DNA of 64,000 nucleotides from Acidimicrobiales bacterium (GTDB lineage: Bacteria; Actinomycetota; Acidimicrobiia; Acidimicrobiales; UBA8190). A program made the translations under genes and the position numbers. The DNA lies in the NCBI GenBank assembly GCA_035531755.1, contig DATKSK010000049.1, positions 1-64,000 of the forward strand, written 5' to 3'. Under the pieces are notes generated by a model. That model was not told the DNA's origin and ran no database searches. It was given only the letters and a program-made list of their open reading frames with translations. Positions 55,047 to 64,000 of this stretch are shown here, piece by piece (the stretch's first letter is position 1; the number at the start of each line of letters is the position of its first letter).

Positions 55047-56899
55047 TCCACCGTGACGGTCTTGGCCAGGTTGCGGGGCCGGTCGACGTCGTGGCCGCGC
55101 AACCGCGCGATGTCGTACGCGAACAGCTGGAGCGGCACGACGTCGAGGATGGGTGCGAACAGCGGGTGCGTCCTCGGCACCCACAGCACCTCGTCGGCCT
55201 GGGCGGCGGTGTCCTCGTCCCCCTCGTTGGCCACCAGGACCACGGTGGCGCCGCGGGCGCGCACCTCGGCCACGTTCCCCATCATCTTCTCCCACAGCTC
55301 CGTGCGCGTGGCCACCCCCACCACCACGGTGCCCGGCTCGATCAGCGCGATCGGGCCGTGCTTGAGCTCGCCTGCGGGGTAGCCCTCGGCTCGGACGTAG
55401 GAGATCTCCTTCAACTTGAGCGCGCCCTCGAGGGCGACGGGGTACCCGACGTGGCGGCCGAGGAAGAAGAAGTCGCGCGTCTCGGTGAACAGCTGCGCCA
55501 CGGCCGCCACCTGGTCCACCCGCTCGGGCGACAGCACGCGCTCGATGAGGTCGGGCAGCCGGGCGAGGTCGGCGAACAAGGTGCGCACGTCCGCGGGGGC
55601 GAGGGTCTCGCGCAGCTGCGCCAGGTAGAGGGCCAGCAGCTCGAGCGCGGCCACCTGCGTGAGGTGCGTCTTGGTGGCCGCCACCCCGACCTCGGGCCCG
55701 GCGCGTGTGTACATCACCCCGTCGGCCTCGCGCGCCATCGACGAGTCGACGACGTTCGAGATCACCATGACCTTGGCCTCGCCCTGACGCGCCTCGCGCA
55801 TGGCCTGGAGCGTGTCGATCGTCTCGCCCGACTGGCTCACCCCCACCACGAGCGTGCGCTCGTCGAGCACGGGGTCGCGGTACCGGAACTCCGAGGCGAT
55901 GTCGATCTCGGTGGGGAGGCGGGTCCAGTGCTCGATGGCGTACTTGGCCACCATGCCGGCGTGGTAGCTCGACCCGCAGGCCACGACGAAGACCTTGTCG
56001 ATCTGGCGCAGTTCGTCGTCGGTGATGCGCAGCTCGTCGAGCCCGAGGGTCCCCTCAGGCGTGAGCCGCCCGAGCAGCGTGTCGGCGACGGCCCGGGGCT
56101 GCTCGTGGATCTCCTTGCCCATGAAGTCGGGGTAGCCGCCCTTCTCGGCGGCCTCGAGGTCCCAGTCCACGTGGAGCTCCTTGGGCTCCACCTCCTTGCC
56201 GGCCAGCGTGGTCACGCGCATCGAGCCCGGGCGCAGCTCCACGATCTGGTCGTCGTCGAGCACCCAGAAGCGGCTGGTCCGACCGAGCAGCGCGGGAACG
56301 TCGGAGGCGAGCAGTCCCACGGCGGTGTCGCCGTCGCCCATGCCGATGATGAGCGGCGACACGCGCCGGCCGGCGACGATCGTGCCGGGCTCGCCCGCGC
56401 ACACCGCCGCCAGGGCGAAGGCGCCGCGCACCTGGCGCAGTGTGGACCGGACGGCCTCGGCCAGCGAGGCGCCACCGGACCGCTCGTCCTCGATCAGGTG
56501 GGCGAGGACCTCGGTGTCGGTGTCCGACACCAGGGTGTGGCCGTCGCCGCGCAGCCGGGCCGCCAGCTCCCGCCAGTTCTCGATGATGCCGTTGTGGACC
56601 ACCGCCACCGCGCCTGTGCAGTCGAGCAAGGGGTGGGCGTTGGCCTCCGTGGGGTGCCCGTGCGTGGCCCAGCGGGTGTGGCCGATGCCGGCCGACACGT
56701 TGCCCGGGCCGTCCTCCACCACCTTGCGCAGGTCCTCGAGCGAGCGCGTGCCCGTGGCCGCCCGGGCCCGCCACAGGTTGCCCTCCGACTGCAGGGCGAC
56801 CCCGGCCGAGTCGTACCCCCGGTACTCGAGCCGGGCGAGGCCCTCCAGGAGGACCTCCAGGACGTCGCCACCGCCGGTGGCACCGATGATGCCGCACAT
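55043..56899 (-). CDS. glmS: glucosamine-6-phosphate synthase
   Basis: A 618-residue glutamine-fructose-6-phosphate aminotransferase. The N-terminal nucleophile Cys begins MCGIIGATGGGDVLEVLLEG; glutaminase motifs RGYDSAGVAL and HTRWATHG follow; the two SIS domains include CGSSYHAGMVAKYAIE and SQSGETIDTLQAMREA; the end is NLAKTVTVE. It commits carbon to amino-sugar synthesis. TAGCCT lies 7 nt before its ATG. glmM, the next enzyme, is upstream. Confidence 0.97.
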   Translation of the reverse strand: MCGIIGATGGGDVLEVLLEGLARLEYRGYDSAGVALQSEGNLWRARAATGTRSLEDLRKVVEDGPGNVSAGIGHTRWATHGHPTEANAHPLLDCTGAVAVVHNGIIENWRELAARLRGDGHTLVSDTDTEVLAHLIEDERSGGASLAEAVRSTLRQVRGAFALAAVCAGEPGTIVAGRRVSPLIIGMGDGDTAVGLLASDVPALLGRTSRFWVLDDDQIVELRPGSMRVTTLAGKEVEPKELHVDWDLEAAEKGGYPDFMGKEIHEQPRAVADTLLGRLTPEGTLGLDELRITDDELRQIDKVFVVACGSSYHAGMVAKYAIEHWTRLPTEIDIASEFRYRDPVLDERTLVVGVSQSGETIDTLQAMREARQGEAKVMVISNVVDSSMAREADGVMYTRAGPEVGVAATKTHLTQVAALELLALYLAQLRETLAPADVRTLFADLARLPDLIERVLSPERVDQVAAVAQLFTETRDFFFLGRHVGYPVALEGALKLKEISYVRAEGYPAGELKHGPIALIEPGTVVVGVATRTELWEKMMGNVAEVRARGATVVLVANEGDEDTAAQADEVLWVPRTHPLFAPILDVVPLQLFAYDIARLRGHDVDRPRNLAKTVTVE

Positions 56900-56906
56900 G
56901 GGCCCA

Positions 56907-56912
56907 AGGCTA
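56907..56912 (-). promoter_or_regulatory. -10 element of glmS, leaderless
   Basis: TAGCCT lies 7 nt before the glmS ATG. The region between glmS and glmM also holds a 17-bp tandem duplication (56944-56977). I see no glmS ribozyme-like structure, but I could not fold the region. Confidence 0.5.
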
Positions 56913-56943
56913 GGGCGCTCAGCGCGCCGAGCGGGAACGACCC

Positions 56944-56977
56944 CCGGGCGGCGGGCACCACCGGGCGGCGGGCACCA
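56944..56977. repeat. 17-bp tandem duplication upstream of glmS
   Basis: ccgggcggcgggcacca occurs twice in direct succession between glmM and glmS. Confidence 0.7.
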
Positions 56978-57002
56978 CCGCGGCGTCGCCGGGCGCCGGC
57001 GG

Positions 57003-58343
57003 CTAGAGCGCCGTTTCCACCACGGCGCACAGGCGGGCGGTGGCGGCCCGGGCCACGGACTCGTCCTCGGCCTCCACCATCACCCGCACCAGCGGCTCGG
57101 TGCCGCTCGCCCGCAGCACCACCCGGCCCCGGTCGCCGAGCCCCGCCTCCACCGCGGCGAGCTCGGCCTGCACGGCCGGGGCGGCCACCGCCTCGGACGG
57201 TCGCGCCACCGCCACGTTGACGAGCACCTGGGGCAGGCGGGTCATCGAGGCGCGCGCCAGCTCGGCGAGCGGGGTGCCCAGGCGGCGGACCAGGTCGGCG
57301 AGCAGGATGCCGGTCAGCACGCCGTCACCCGTGGTCGCCAGCCGCCGGAACACGATGTGGCCCGACTGCTCGCCGCCGAGGGTCAGCCCGTCACCGTCGA
57401 GGGCCTCGAGGACGTAGCGGTCCCCCACGGCCGTCTCGCGCACCGTGATGCCGCGCTCGGCCATCGCCAGGCGGAAGCCGAGATTGGTCATCACCGTCAC
57501 CACCACGGTGTTGCCGGCGAGTTTGCCCCGGCCGGCCAGGTCGGTGGCGAACAGCGCGAGCAGCTCGTCACCCGTGGCCGGCACGCCGGTGTGGTCGACG
57601 GCGATCAGCCGGTCGGCGTCGCCGTCGAGGGCGAGGCCGAGGTCCGCGCCGCTCGCCACCACTTCGGCGGCGAGCATCTCGGGGTGGGTGGAGCCGCACC
57701 CGTCGTTGATGTTAGTGCCGTCGGGGTCGCAGGCGATGGCCCGCACGTCCGCGCCCAGCCGCGCCAGGACCTCCGGCGCCACCGCCGAGGCGGCGCCCTG
57801 CGCGCAGTCGACGACCACGCGCAGGCCCGACAGGTCACGCCCGTCGAGCACCCCGACGAGATGGTCGACGTAGCCCTGCGCGGCGTCGGGCTCCGCCCAC
57901 AACCGGCCCACCCCGTGGCCGACGGGGGGGCGTGGCGCACGGCCGGAAGCGGCGAGGACCCGGTCGAGCTCCTCCTCGATGGCCGCCTCGGCGGCGTCGG
58001 GGAGCTTGAGGCCCCCGGCGGCGAAGAGCTTGACCCCGTTGTCGGCGAAGGGGTTGTGCGAGGCCGAGACCATGGCGGCGGGCACGCCGCGTCGGGCCGA
58101 CAGCCAGGCCACGCCCGGGGTGGGCAGCACGCCCAGGTCGACGACGTCGGCGCCCTCGCTCGCCATCCCCGCCGACAGGGCCGCCTGGAGCAGGGGACCC
58201 GAGCGCCTCGTGTCGCGCCCGACGAGGAAGCACTGCGCCGGCAGGGCACGGGCCGCGGCGCGCCCGAGCGCCATGACCAGCTCGGCACCCAGCTCGGCGT
58301 TGGCGACCCCGCGGATGCCGTCGGTGCCGAACCGCACCCCCAC
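57003..58343 (-). CDS. glmM: phosphoglucosamine mutase
   Basis: A 446-residue mutase interconverting glucosamine 6- and 1-phosphate. GVRFGTDGIRGVANAELGAE, the phosphoserine loop VSASHNPFADNGVKLF, the metal loop ALDGDADRLIAVD and LGGEQSGHIVF are present. GTG start, 6 bp after the rpsI stop. Confidence 0.96.
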   Translation of the reverse strand: MGVRFGTDGIRGVANAELGAELVMALGRAAARALPAQCFLVGRDTRRSGPLLQAALSAGMASEGADVVDLGVLPTPGVAWLSARRGVPAAMVSASHNPFADNGVKLFAAGGLKLPDAAEAAIEEELDRVLAASGRAPRPPVGHGVGRLWAEPDAAQGYVDHLVGVLDGRDLSGLRVVVDCAQGAASAVAPEVLARLGADVRAIACDPDGTNINDGCGSTHPEMLAAEVVASGADLGLALDGDADRLIAVDHTGVPATGDELLALFATDLAGRGKLAGNTVVVTVMTNLGFRLAMAERGITVRETAVGDRYVLEALDGDGLTLGGEQSGHIVFRRLATTGDGVLTGILLADLVRRLGTPLAELARASMTRLPQVLVNVAVARPSEAVAAPAVQAELAAVEAGLGDRGRVVLRASGTEPLVRVMVEAEDESVARAATARLCAVVETAL

Positions 58344-58349
58344 GGCCGG

Positions 58350-58760
58350 CTACCGCTTGGAGTACTGGGGGGCCTTGCGCGCCTTCTTCAGGCCGTACTT
58401 CTTGCTCTCCTTCTCGCGCGCGTCGCGCGTGAGCAGGCCGGCCTTCTTGAGCATGGAGCGCAGTTCGGGGTCGAGCTCGACCATGGACCGGGCGATGCCG
58501 AGCCGCATGGCGCCGGCCTGGCCGGCCACGCCGCCACCGTCGATGGTGGCGTCGATGTCGTACTCCTCGCCGCGGTTGACCACCCGCAGCGGCTCGGTGA
58601 CGACCATGCGGTGGGTGGCCGAGGTGAAGTAGTCCTCGAAGGGCCGCCGGTTGATGGTGATGGCCCCCTGGCCGGGCCGGATCCGCACGCGGGCCACGGC
58701 GCGCTTGCGGCGGCCCGTGTTCTGGCAGAGCGGAGCGGGGAGCTTGGTCTTCGTCGACAC
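58350..58760 (-). CDS. rpsI: 30S ribosomal protein S9
   Basis: A 136-residue S9: GRRKRAVARVRIRPGQGAIT and the C-terminal GLKKARKAPQYSKR, whose tail reaches the P-site tRNA. Operon rplM-rpsI, then glmM. Confidence 0.97.
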   Translation of the reverse strand: MSTKTKLPAPLCQNTGRRKRAVARVRIRPGQGAITINRRPFEDYFTSATHRMVVTEPLRVVNRGEEYDIDATIDGGGVAGQAGAMRLGIARSMVELDPELRSMLKKAGLLTRDAREKESKKYGLKKARKAPQYSKR

Positions 58761-58821
58761 GTTCGTCGTCCTGTCTTTCTCGCCTCGGTGGCTTCGGCCG
58801 GTGCCTAGCGGGGCCGGAGGC

Positions 58822-59271
58822 TCATGCCCGTGCCCGGGCGGCGGGCACGTCGAGGGGCTCGGGCTGCTGGGCCTGGTGGGGGTGCTCGGGGCCGGCGTAC
58901 ACCTTCAGCTTGGCCAGCTGCTGGCGGCCCAGCCGGGTGCGCGGCAGCATGCCCCGCACGGCCCGGCGGACGATCTCCTCCGGCCGCTCGGAGAGCAGGT
59001 CGCCGTACCCCTTCACCTTGAGGCCGCCGGGGTAGCCGCTGTGGCGGTAGACGAGCTTCTTCTCGACCTTGCCCGCCGTGAGCACGACCTTGGAGGCGTT
59101 GACGACGATGACGTGGTCACCCGTGTCCATGTGGGGGGCGAAGATCGGCTTGTGCTTGCCGCGCAGGACCGAGGCCACCGTCGTGGCCAGCCGTCCGAGC
59201 ACCATTCCCTCGGCGTCGACGACGTGCCACGCCTTGGTGATGTCATCGGCCTTGGGCGAAAACGTGCGCAC
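58822..59271 (-). CDS. rplM: 50S ribosomal protein L13
   Basis: A 149-residue L13: [51 protein letters not shown] 59271 is preceded by AAGGA with 7-nt spacing. A good promoter lies 120 bp upstream. Confidence 0.97.
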   Translation of the reverse strand: MRTFSPKADDITKAWHVVDAEGMVLGRLATTVASVLRGKHKPIFAPHMDTGDHVIVVNASKVVLTAGKVEKKLVYRHSGYPGGLKVKGYGDLLSERPEEIVRRAVRGMLPRTRLGRQQLAKLKVYAGPEHPHQAQQPEPLDVPAARARA

Positions 59272-59392
59272 GCAGGGATCCTTCGTCTCGTGTCCGGGCT
59301 CCGCACCGGCGTCGGGTGGCGCCGCCGGCCTGGGTGCCGACCGCCGGGCGGCCCGCCGCGTGCGGGCAGCTCCTGCAGGTAGCCGACCTACG

Positions 59393-59422
59393 ACTCTAGG
59401 GGCTGGGGTGTGCACCGGGCAA
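59393..59422 (-). promoter_or_regulatory. rplM-rpsI promoter
   Basis: -35 TTGCCC (59417-59422), 18-bp spacer, -10 TAGAGT (59393-59398) on the minus strand, giving a leader of about 120 nt before rplM. Confidence 0.5.
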
Positions 59423-59427
59423 GCGGG

Positions 59428-60345
59428 TCACCACCCGTCGTCCCCCTCGTAGGCCACGGCGGTCAGGCACAGCCCCTGCGGGGGGGCGACCACCCCGCCG
59501 CTGCGGGAGCGGTCGCCGCTGCGCAGGAGCCACGTCACGTCCGACACCCGGCGCCGGGCCCGGCCCACCTCCACGAGCACCCCCACCACCGAGCGCACCA
59601 TCTGGTGGCAGAACGACGTGGCCTCGATGTCGAAGCGCAGCAGCCGGGCGCCGGGCCCGAGCTCGCCGGTGGGGACGGCCACCTCGGCGAAGCCGGCGTC
59701 GAGCACCCGTCGGGGGATCGGGGTCCCCGGCGCGGTGCCGGGGACCCGGCGGCAGAACGCCCGGAAGTCGTGCTCCCCCAGGAGCGAGTCGGCCGCGCTC
59801 ACCATGGCCCGGAGGTCCAGGGGGCTCGTGACGTGCCAGGACAGGGGGGCCAGGAGGGGATCGGGCGTCGGCGCTTCGAGGATCAGGTACCGGTAGCGCC
59901 GCGCCCGGGCGGAGCGCCGGGCGTCGAACCCCGGCGGGGCGGCCTCGGCCGACCGCACGGCCACGGTGGGCCCGAGAAGGGTGTTCACCGAGCGCACCAG
60001 CCGCACCGCGTCGACGTCGGGGCGCACGTCGACGTGCACCACCTGGCCGGTGGCGTGGACGCCGGCGTCGGTGCGCCCCGCACAGACCAGCTCGACCCGG
60101 TGGCCGACGACGGTCCCGATGGCGCGCGCCAGGTCGCCGGCCACGGTGCGCTGGCCGGGCTGGGCCGCGAACCCCCGGAAGCCGGCGCCGTCGTAGGAGA
60201 CCGTCAAGCGGAGGCGGGTGGTCACCGCCGGGGCGGCGTCGTCACGGGACGCCGGGCCGTCGGCCGCCGTCTCGCCGACGCTCGCCGACCCCACCTCGTC
60301 GCCCGCCTGCGGGGCGGCTGCGAGGTCGGGGTCGAACAGCGTCAC
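59428..60345 (-). CDS. truA: tRNA pseudouridine synthase A
   Basis: A 305-residue TruA converting U38-40 of tRNA anticodon stems to pseudouridine. [20 protein letters not shown], the catalytic Asp in [17 protein letters not shown] and [20 protein letters not shown]. The first 40 residues are a disordered extension. GTG start overlaps rplQ by GTGA. Confidence 0.95.
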   Translation of the reverse strand: MTLFDPDLAAAPQAGDEVGSASVGETAADGPASRDDAAPAVTTRLRLTVSYDGAGFRGFAAQPGQRTVAGDLARAIGTVVGHRVELVCAGRTDAGVHATGQVVHVDVRPDVDAVRLVRSVNTLLGPTVAVRSAEAAPPGFDARRSARARRYRYLILEAPTPDPLLAPLSWHVTSPLDLRAMVSAADSLLGEHDFRAFCRRVPGTAPGTPIPRRVLDAGFAEVAVPTGELGPGARLLRFDIEATSFCHQMVRSVVGVLVEVGRARRRVSDVTWLLRSGDRSRSGGVVAPPQGLCLTAVAYEGDDGW

Positions 60346-60695
60346 ACCAGCTCGATGCGCGCCATGGGCGCGCTGTCACCCTGTCGAGGGCCGAGCTTCA
60401 GGATGCGGGTGTAGCCGCCGGGCCGGTCCGAGTAGCGGGGGGCGATCTCGGCGAACAGCTTGTGGGCCATGTCCTTGTCCCGGATGAGCGCCACCACGTT
60501 GCGCTGCCGGTGGACGCCGCCCTTCACCGCCGCGGTGATGCACTTCTCCGCCACCGGCCGCAGCGCCTTCGCCTTGGACTCCGTCGTCACCAGCGACTCC
60601 GCCGCGATGAGCGACGCCACCAGGTTGCCGAGCATCGCCTTCTGGTGGGCGGCGTCGCCGCCCAGCCGCCTGCCCCTGCGGGGGGTGCCTCGCAC
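60342..60695 (-). CDS. rplQ: 50S ribosomal protein L17
   Basis: A 117-residue L17: [59 protein letters not shown]. Follows rpoA by 10 bp; GTG start. Confidence 0.97.
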   Translation of the reverse strand: MRGTPRRGRRLGGDAAHQKAMLGNLVASLIAAESLVTTESKAKALRPVAEKCITAAVKGGVHRQRNVVALIRDKDMAHKLFAEIAPRYSDRPGGYTRILKLGPRQGDSAPMARIELV

Positions 60696-60705
60696 GGCGG
60701 GCCCC

Positions 60706-61644
60706 TCAGTCCTTGATGCGGAGCGACAGGCCCCGCTCGTCCAGCCGCTGGATCACCTCGTCGAGTGACTTCTGGCCGAAGTTGGTGATGGCCAGCAGGT
60801 CCTCGGCGGTGCGCTCCACGAGCTCGCCGATGGTGTTGACCTGGGCGCGCTTGAGGCAGTTGCGCGGCCGCTCGGACAGGTCGAGATCCTCGATGGCGAG
60901 GTCGAGGTCCGGCGAACCGCTGGTGGAGGTGCCCACCTCGCCCAGCTCCAGGCCCTGGGGCTCGTCCTCGAGGTCGGCCACCAGGCCGACGAGCGAGCGC
61001 AGCGTGTCGCCGGCCGAGGCGAGCGCCTCGCGCGGGGTGAGCGAGCCGTCGGTCTCGATGTCGAGGACCAGGCTGTCGAAGTCCGTCGACTGCTCCACCC
61101 GCACGGGCTCGACCGAGAAGGCCACGCGCCGCACCGGGGAGAAGATGGAGTCGACCGGGATGACGCCGATGGTGGTCGACCGCTTGTTGCGCTCGGCCGA
61201 GGCGTAGCCCCGGCCGCGCTCGACCGTGACGTCGATGGCCAGGCGGCCCTTGGCGTTCAGGGTGGCGACGTGCAGCTCGGGGTTCAGGACCTCGACGTCG
61301 GCGGTCAGCTGGAGGTCCCCGGCGGTGACGTCCCCGGGGCCACGCTTGTCGCAGCGCAGCGTCACCGGGTCGTCGGTGTGCACCCGGAGGACGACGTCCT
61401 TCAGGTTGAGGATGATGTCGGTGACGTCCTCCTTCACCCCCGGCAGGGTGGTGAACTCGTGGAGGGCGTCGTCGAAGCGGACCTGGGTGACCGCCGCCCC
61501 GGGGATGGACGACAGCAGCGTGCGGCGGATGGAATTGCCGAGCGTGTGGCCGAAGCCCGGCTCGAGGGGGCTGACGGCGAACCGCTGCCGGTTGGCCTCC
61601 TCCTCGCCGATGGCCTCGACGGTCGGGCGCTGGATGATGAGCAT
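60706..61644 (-). CDS. rpoA: RNA polymerase alpha subunit
   Basis: A 312-residue alpha subunit. N-terminal domain ([37 protein letters not shown]) for polymerase assembly, an acidic linker, and C-terminal domain ([33 protein letters not shown]) that contacts UP elements and activators. Confidence 0.98.
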   Translation of the reverse strand: MLIIQRPTVEAIGEEEANRQRFAVSPLEPGFGHTLGNSIRRTLLSSIPGAAVTQVRFDDALHEFTTLPGVKEDVTDIILNLKDVVLRVHTDDPVTLRCDKRGPGDVTAGDLQLTADVEVLNPELHVATLNAKGRLAIDVTVERGRGYASAERNKRSTTIGVIPVDSIFSPVRRVAFSVEPVRVEQSTDFDSLVLDIETDGSLTPREALASAGDTLRSLVGLVADLEDEPQGLELGEVGTSTSGSPDLDLAIEDLDLSERPRNCLKRAQVNTIGELVERTAEDLLAITNFGQKSLDEVIQRLDERGLSLRIKD

Positions 61645-61699
61645 GCGACTGGCTCCTGGGTTCTGTGGGGGGCGGTGTCTGTGGGGGCGGAGCTGGGTG

Positions 61700-62347
61700 C
61701 TACTTGGAGTAGAGCTCGACGATGAGCGACTCGCGCACCGGCTCGTCGATGTGCTCGCGCTCGGGCAGCGTCGTGACCCGCACCTGGGTCCGGCCCTCCG
61801 CCGCCTCGAGCCACAGGGGCAGCGGGCGGTCGAGCGTGTCGAGGTTGCGGCGGACGAAGTACAGCTCGCGCGACGACGGCTTGAGCGTCACCACGTCGCC
61901 CTGGCGGACCCGGTAGCTCGGGATGGTGACGCGCTTGGCATTGACCAGGATGTGGCCGTGGCGCACGAGCTGACGCGCCTGGGCGCGGCTGGCGCCCCAG
62001 GTGGCCCGGAAGGTCACGTTGTCGAGGCGAAGCTCCAGGAGGCGCAGCAGGTTCTCGCCGGTGATGCCCGGCTGGCGGCTGGCCTCGGCGTAGACGTTGC
62101 GGAACTGCTTCTCGAGGAGCCCGTAGATCCGGCGGGCCTTCTGCTTCTCACGCAGCTGGGCCAGGTACTCCGAGCCCTGGCGCATGCGGTCGCGACCGTG
62201 CTCGCCCGGCGGGTAGGCACGGCTGTGGCGGTCGGTGACGGCCTCGCTCACGGGGCACTTGAGCGAGTAACAGCGCTCGCCCTTCAGGAACAGCTTGGTC
62301 CGCTCGCGCCGGCACAGGCGGCAGACGGGACCGGTGTATCGAGCCAT
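61700..62347 (-). CDS. rpsD: 30S ribosomal protein S4 (zinc-type)
   Basis: A 215-residue S4. The N-terminal four-Cys knuckle is intact (C9, C12, C26, C31), so this is the zinc-binding form. The S4 RNA-binding domain covers [20 protein letters not shown] and [16 protein letters not shown] 62347. Confidence 0.97.
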   Translation of the reverse strand: MARYTGPVCRLCRRERTKLFLKGERCYSLKCPVSEAVTDRHSRAYPPGEHGRDRMRQGSEYLAQLREKQKARRIYGLLEKQFRNVYAEASRQPGITGENLLRLLELRLDNVTFRATWGASRAQARQLVRHGHILVNAKRVTIPSYRVRQGDVVTLKPSSRELYFVRRNLDTLDRPLPLWLEAAEGRTQVRVTTLPEREHIDEPVRESLIVELYSK

Positions 62348-62373
62348 GGGGTGCGGTGCTCCTTCCGTGCCCG

Positions 62374-62790
62374 CTAGACCCGGCGCCGCTTCTTGGGGCG
62401 GCAACCGTTGTGCGGGATGGGGGTGACGTCTTTGATGCCGGCGACCTCGATGCCGACGGCGGCGAGCGAGCGGATGGCGGTCTCGCGGCCCGATCCGGGG
62501 CCGCGCACCAGGACGTCCACCTTGCGCACGCCGTGCTCCATGGCCCGGCGGGCGGCCTGCTCGGCGGCCAGCTGGGCGGCGAACGGGGTGGACTTGCGCG
62601 AGCCCTTGAAGCCGACGTTGCCGGCCGAGGCCCAGGCCAGGACGTTGCCCTCGTGGTCGCAGATCGAGATGATGGTGTTGTTGAACGAGCTCTTGATGTG
62701 GGCGACCCCGTAGGCGACGTTCTTGCGCTCCCGCTTGCGGGGGCGGCGGACCGTGGCGGACTTGGTCGTGGACTTGGCGGTCTTGGCCAT
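62374..62790 (-). CDS. rpsK: 30S ribosomal protein S11
   Basis: A 138-residue S11: [20 protein letters not shown]-type region, [38 protein letters not shown]. Its ATG overlaps the rpsM stop by one base. Confidence 0.97.
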   Translation of the reverse strand: MAKTAKSTTKSATVRRPRKRERKNVAYGVAHIKSSFNNTIISICDHEGNVLAWASAGNVGFKGSRKSTPFAAQLAAEQAARRAMEHGVRKVDVLVRGPGSGRETAIRSLAAVGIEVAGIKDVTPIPHNGCRPKKRRRV

Positions 62791-63170
62791 CAGTGCTTCC
62801 GAACCTTCTTCTTGCCGGCGACGGTCTTCTTGGGGCCCTTGCGGGTGCGGGCGTTGGTGTGGGTCCGCTGGCCGTGGACGGGCAGGCCCTTGCGGTGGCG
62901 GACGCCCTCGTAGCAGCCGATCTCCATCTTCCGCTTGATGTCCTGGGCGATGTCCCGGCGCAGGTCGCCCTCGACCTTGAAGTTGGCGTCGATGTAGGAC
63001 CGGAGCCGGGCCACCTCCTCGTCGGTGAGGTCACGCACTCGGGTGTCGGCGTTCAGGTCGGTCCCGGCCACGGTCTGCTGCGCCCGGGTCCGGCCGATGC
63101 CGAAGATGTAGGTGAGGGATATCTCGAGCCGCTTCTCACGGGGGATGTCCACACCGGCGATCCGTGCCAC
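62790..63170 (-). CDS. rpsM: 30S ribosomal protein S13
   Basis: A 126-residue S13: [20 protein letters not shown] and [11 protein letters not shown], with basic tail [19 protein letters not shown]. Part of the alpha operon. Confidence 0.97.
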   Translation of the reverse strand: MARIAGVDIPREKRLEISLTYIFGIGRTRAQQTVAGTDLNADTRVRDLTDEEVARLRSYIDANFKVEGDLRRDIAQDIKRKMEIGCYEGVRHRKGLPVHGQRTHTNARTRKGPKKTVAGKKKVRKH

Positions 63171-63218
63171 TTTGGGTTGTTGCTCCTTCCGTCCCTGGTC
63201 AGTCCGTCGGCTGGGCGC

Positions 63219-63332
63219 TCAGCCCTGGCGCTGCTTGTGCCGCGGGTTGTCGCAGATCACCATCACCCGGCCGTGCCGGCGGATGACCTTGCACTTCTCG
63301 CAGATCGCCTTGACGCTCGGTCGAACCTTCAT
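63219..63332 (-). CDS. rpmJ: 50S ribosomal protein L36 (zinc-type)
   Basis: A 37-residue L36: [20 protein letters not shown], then [16 protein letters not shown]. The zinc ligands C11, C14, C27 and H32 are all present. Begins ATG 63332 between infA and rpsM. Confidence 0.97.
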   Translation of the reverse strand: MKVRPSVKAICEKCKVIRRHGRVMVICDNPRHKQRQG

Positions 63333-63405
63333 CGCTGCCGTCCCTGCCCTCGAACCCCTGCCCCTCGAAGCGGGGCCCTCCTCGTCGTGAACCGTCCGTG
63401 CCCTG

Positions 63406-63630
63406 CTACTTGTACCGGTACGTGATCCGTCCCCGGCTCAGGTCGTAGGGCGTGATCTCCACCTGCACCCGATCACCCGGGAGGATCCGGATCCTGTGCA
63501 TGCGCATCTTGCCGGAGCTGTGGGCCAGCACCTTGTGGCCGTTCTCGAGCTCGACGCGGAACATGGCGTTGGGGAGCGGCTCGATGACCGTCCCCTCGAG
63601 CACGATCGCATCCTCCTTGGGCTTTGGCAG
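63406..63630 (-). CDS. infA: translation initiation factor IF-1
   Basis: A 74-residue IF-1 with the OB-fold [20 protein letters not shown] and [20 protein letters not shown], ending [14 protein letters not shown]. No ATG, GTG or TTG lies at the family N-terminus. The reading [14 protein letters not shown], typical of actinobacterial IF-1, begins at CTG 63630, which has AGGAGG six bases before it. A GTG at 63603 with AAGGAGG eight bases before it is the other choice, but it would remove the first strand of the fold. Confidence 0.9.
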   Translation of the reverse strand: MPKPKEDAIVLEGTVIEPLPNAMFRVELENGHKVLAHSSGKMRMHRIRILPGDRVQVEITPYDLSRGRITYRYK

Positions 63631-63800
63631 GTGACTCCTCCTCGTTCTCGTCGACTGGCACGCCGGGCCCCCGGGGCACGGTGCGGCCGTGGTGCACCCG
63701 GTCGGCCCAGAGGCCCGGTTGGAGACGGCGGTGACAGGCCGACCGCCGACCCGGGCCGGAGGGGGGCGGACCACACCCCGGCCTGGCGAGCCGACCTACC

Positions 63801-63806
63801 AGCATA
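63801..63806 (-). promoter_or_regulatory. -10 element upstream of infA
   Basis: TATGCT in the 230-bp region between map and infA. No good -35 seen; it could start the alpha-operon transcript. Confidence 0.35.
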
Positions 63807-63860
63807 GCCCCTCCGTGCGGCCCCGGCCAGGGGGTTCCGGGCCGCCCCGACCGGACGCCG

Positions 63861-64000
63861 TCACGCCAGGGTGAGGACCTCCGGGCCGTCGTCGGTCACG
63901 GCGATGCTGTGCTCGAAGTGGGCCGACAGCCGGCCGTCGGCGGTGACGACGCTCCAGCCGTCCTCGAGGACCCGGGTGGCGGGGCCCCCGGCGTTCACCA
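63861..64000 (-). CDS. map: methionine aminopeptidase type I (C-terminal part only)
   Basis: The last 46 codons of a MetAP run off the window edge. [45 protein letters not shown] and stop are characteristic; the Glu in HFEHSIAVT is a metal ligand. The enzyme removes the initiator Met. Its location beside infA and the alpha operon is the usual one. Confidence 0.92.
   Translation of the reverse strand, partial: VNAGGPATRVLEDGWSVVTADGRLSAHFEHSIAVTDDGPEVLTLA

Noticed and set aside
56900-57002. glmS ribozyme or amino-sugar riboswitch
   Set aside because: The upstream sequence is short, contains a tandem duplication and shows no recognisable core; the -10 element 7 nt before the ATG leaves no leader to carry one.

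Overview
The window reads as about 64 kb of chromosomal core from a high-GC actinobacterium. Two WhiB regulators, a Wag31/DivIVA-like protein, UPF0182, the decaprenyl-phosphate-arabinose genes (UbiA-DprE1-DprE2), a mycobacterial Sdh1-like succinate dehydrogenase, GuaB3 and a CIRCE-controlled groESL all point there. I lean towards class Acidimicrobiia; this is inference from gene content only.

Layout. (1) 1-1.4 kb is the edge of a small decayed island. It holds a VapBC-type toxin-antitoxin pair behind a perfect palindromic operator and a frameshifted C-terminal scrap of a tyrosine integrase, abutting the 3' end of an initiator tRNA-Met gene. (2) 1.5-12.7 kb carries envelope and protein-quality genes: UPF0182, a DivIVA protein with an unusual C-terminal Cys cluster, a YlbL-type PDZ/Lon protease, a HEAT-repeat protein, MreB, an HtrA-like protein that has lost its catalytic triad, and a DUF2342 zincin-like protein. 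(3) 13-18.3 kb has two WhiB genes, a formiminotransferase and a MoxR/VWA pair. (4) 18.5-33.2 kb is central carbon and one-carbon metabolism: sdhCAB, mdh, icd, sucCD, a B12-binding mutase domain, metF, folD, purH and purN. Several successive TCA-cycle steps lie together. (5) 33.3-38.8 kb holds cell-wall arabinan precursor synthesis, a methyltransferase and a phosphodiester glycosidase-like membrane protein. (6) 38.8-64 kb is transcribed entirely leftward: pcrA, guaA, guaB3, a Nudix hydrolase, groEL/groES, tsaD-rimI-tsaB-tsaE (tRNA t6A), a uracil-DNA glycosylase, an alpha/beta hydrolase, alr, nnrD, acpS, glmS, glmM, rpsI, rplM, then the alpha-operon (truA, rplQ, rpoA, rpsD, rpsK, rpsM, rpmJ, infA) and the 3' end of map.

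I did not find an obvious multi-gene undescribed defence or biosynthetic system. The strongest original signals are architectural. At about fifteen genes a -10-like TANNNT (one is TAGAAC) lies 6-9 nt before the start codon, which suggests widespread leaderless mRNAs. At fourteen gene junctions a GTG start overlaps the preceding TGA as GTGA. Short tandem or repeated units span or abut the stop codons of several unrelated genes. Protein-level oddities are a DivIVA protein ending in a phage Mu F-like Cys motif, a triad-less HtrA, a DprE1 with Ala at the benzothiazinone-target Cys position, an infA gene that appears to start at CTG, and a USP-flavin-reductase-like fusion.
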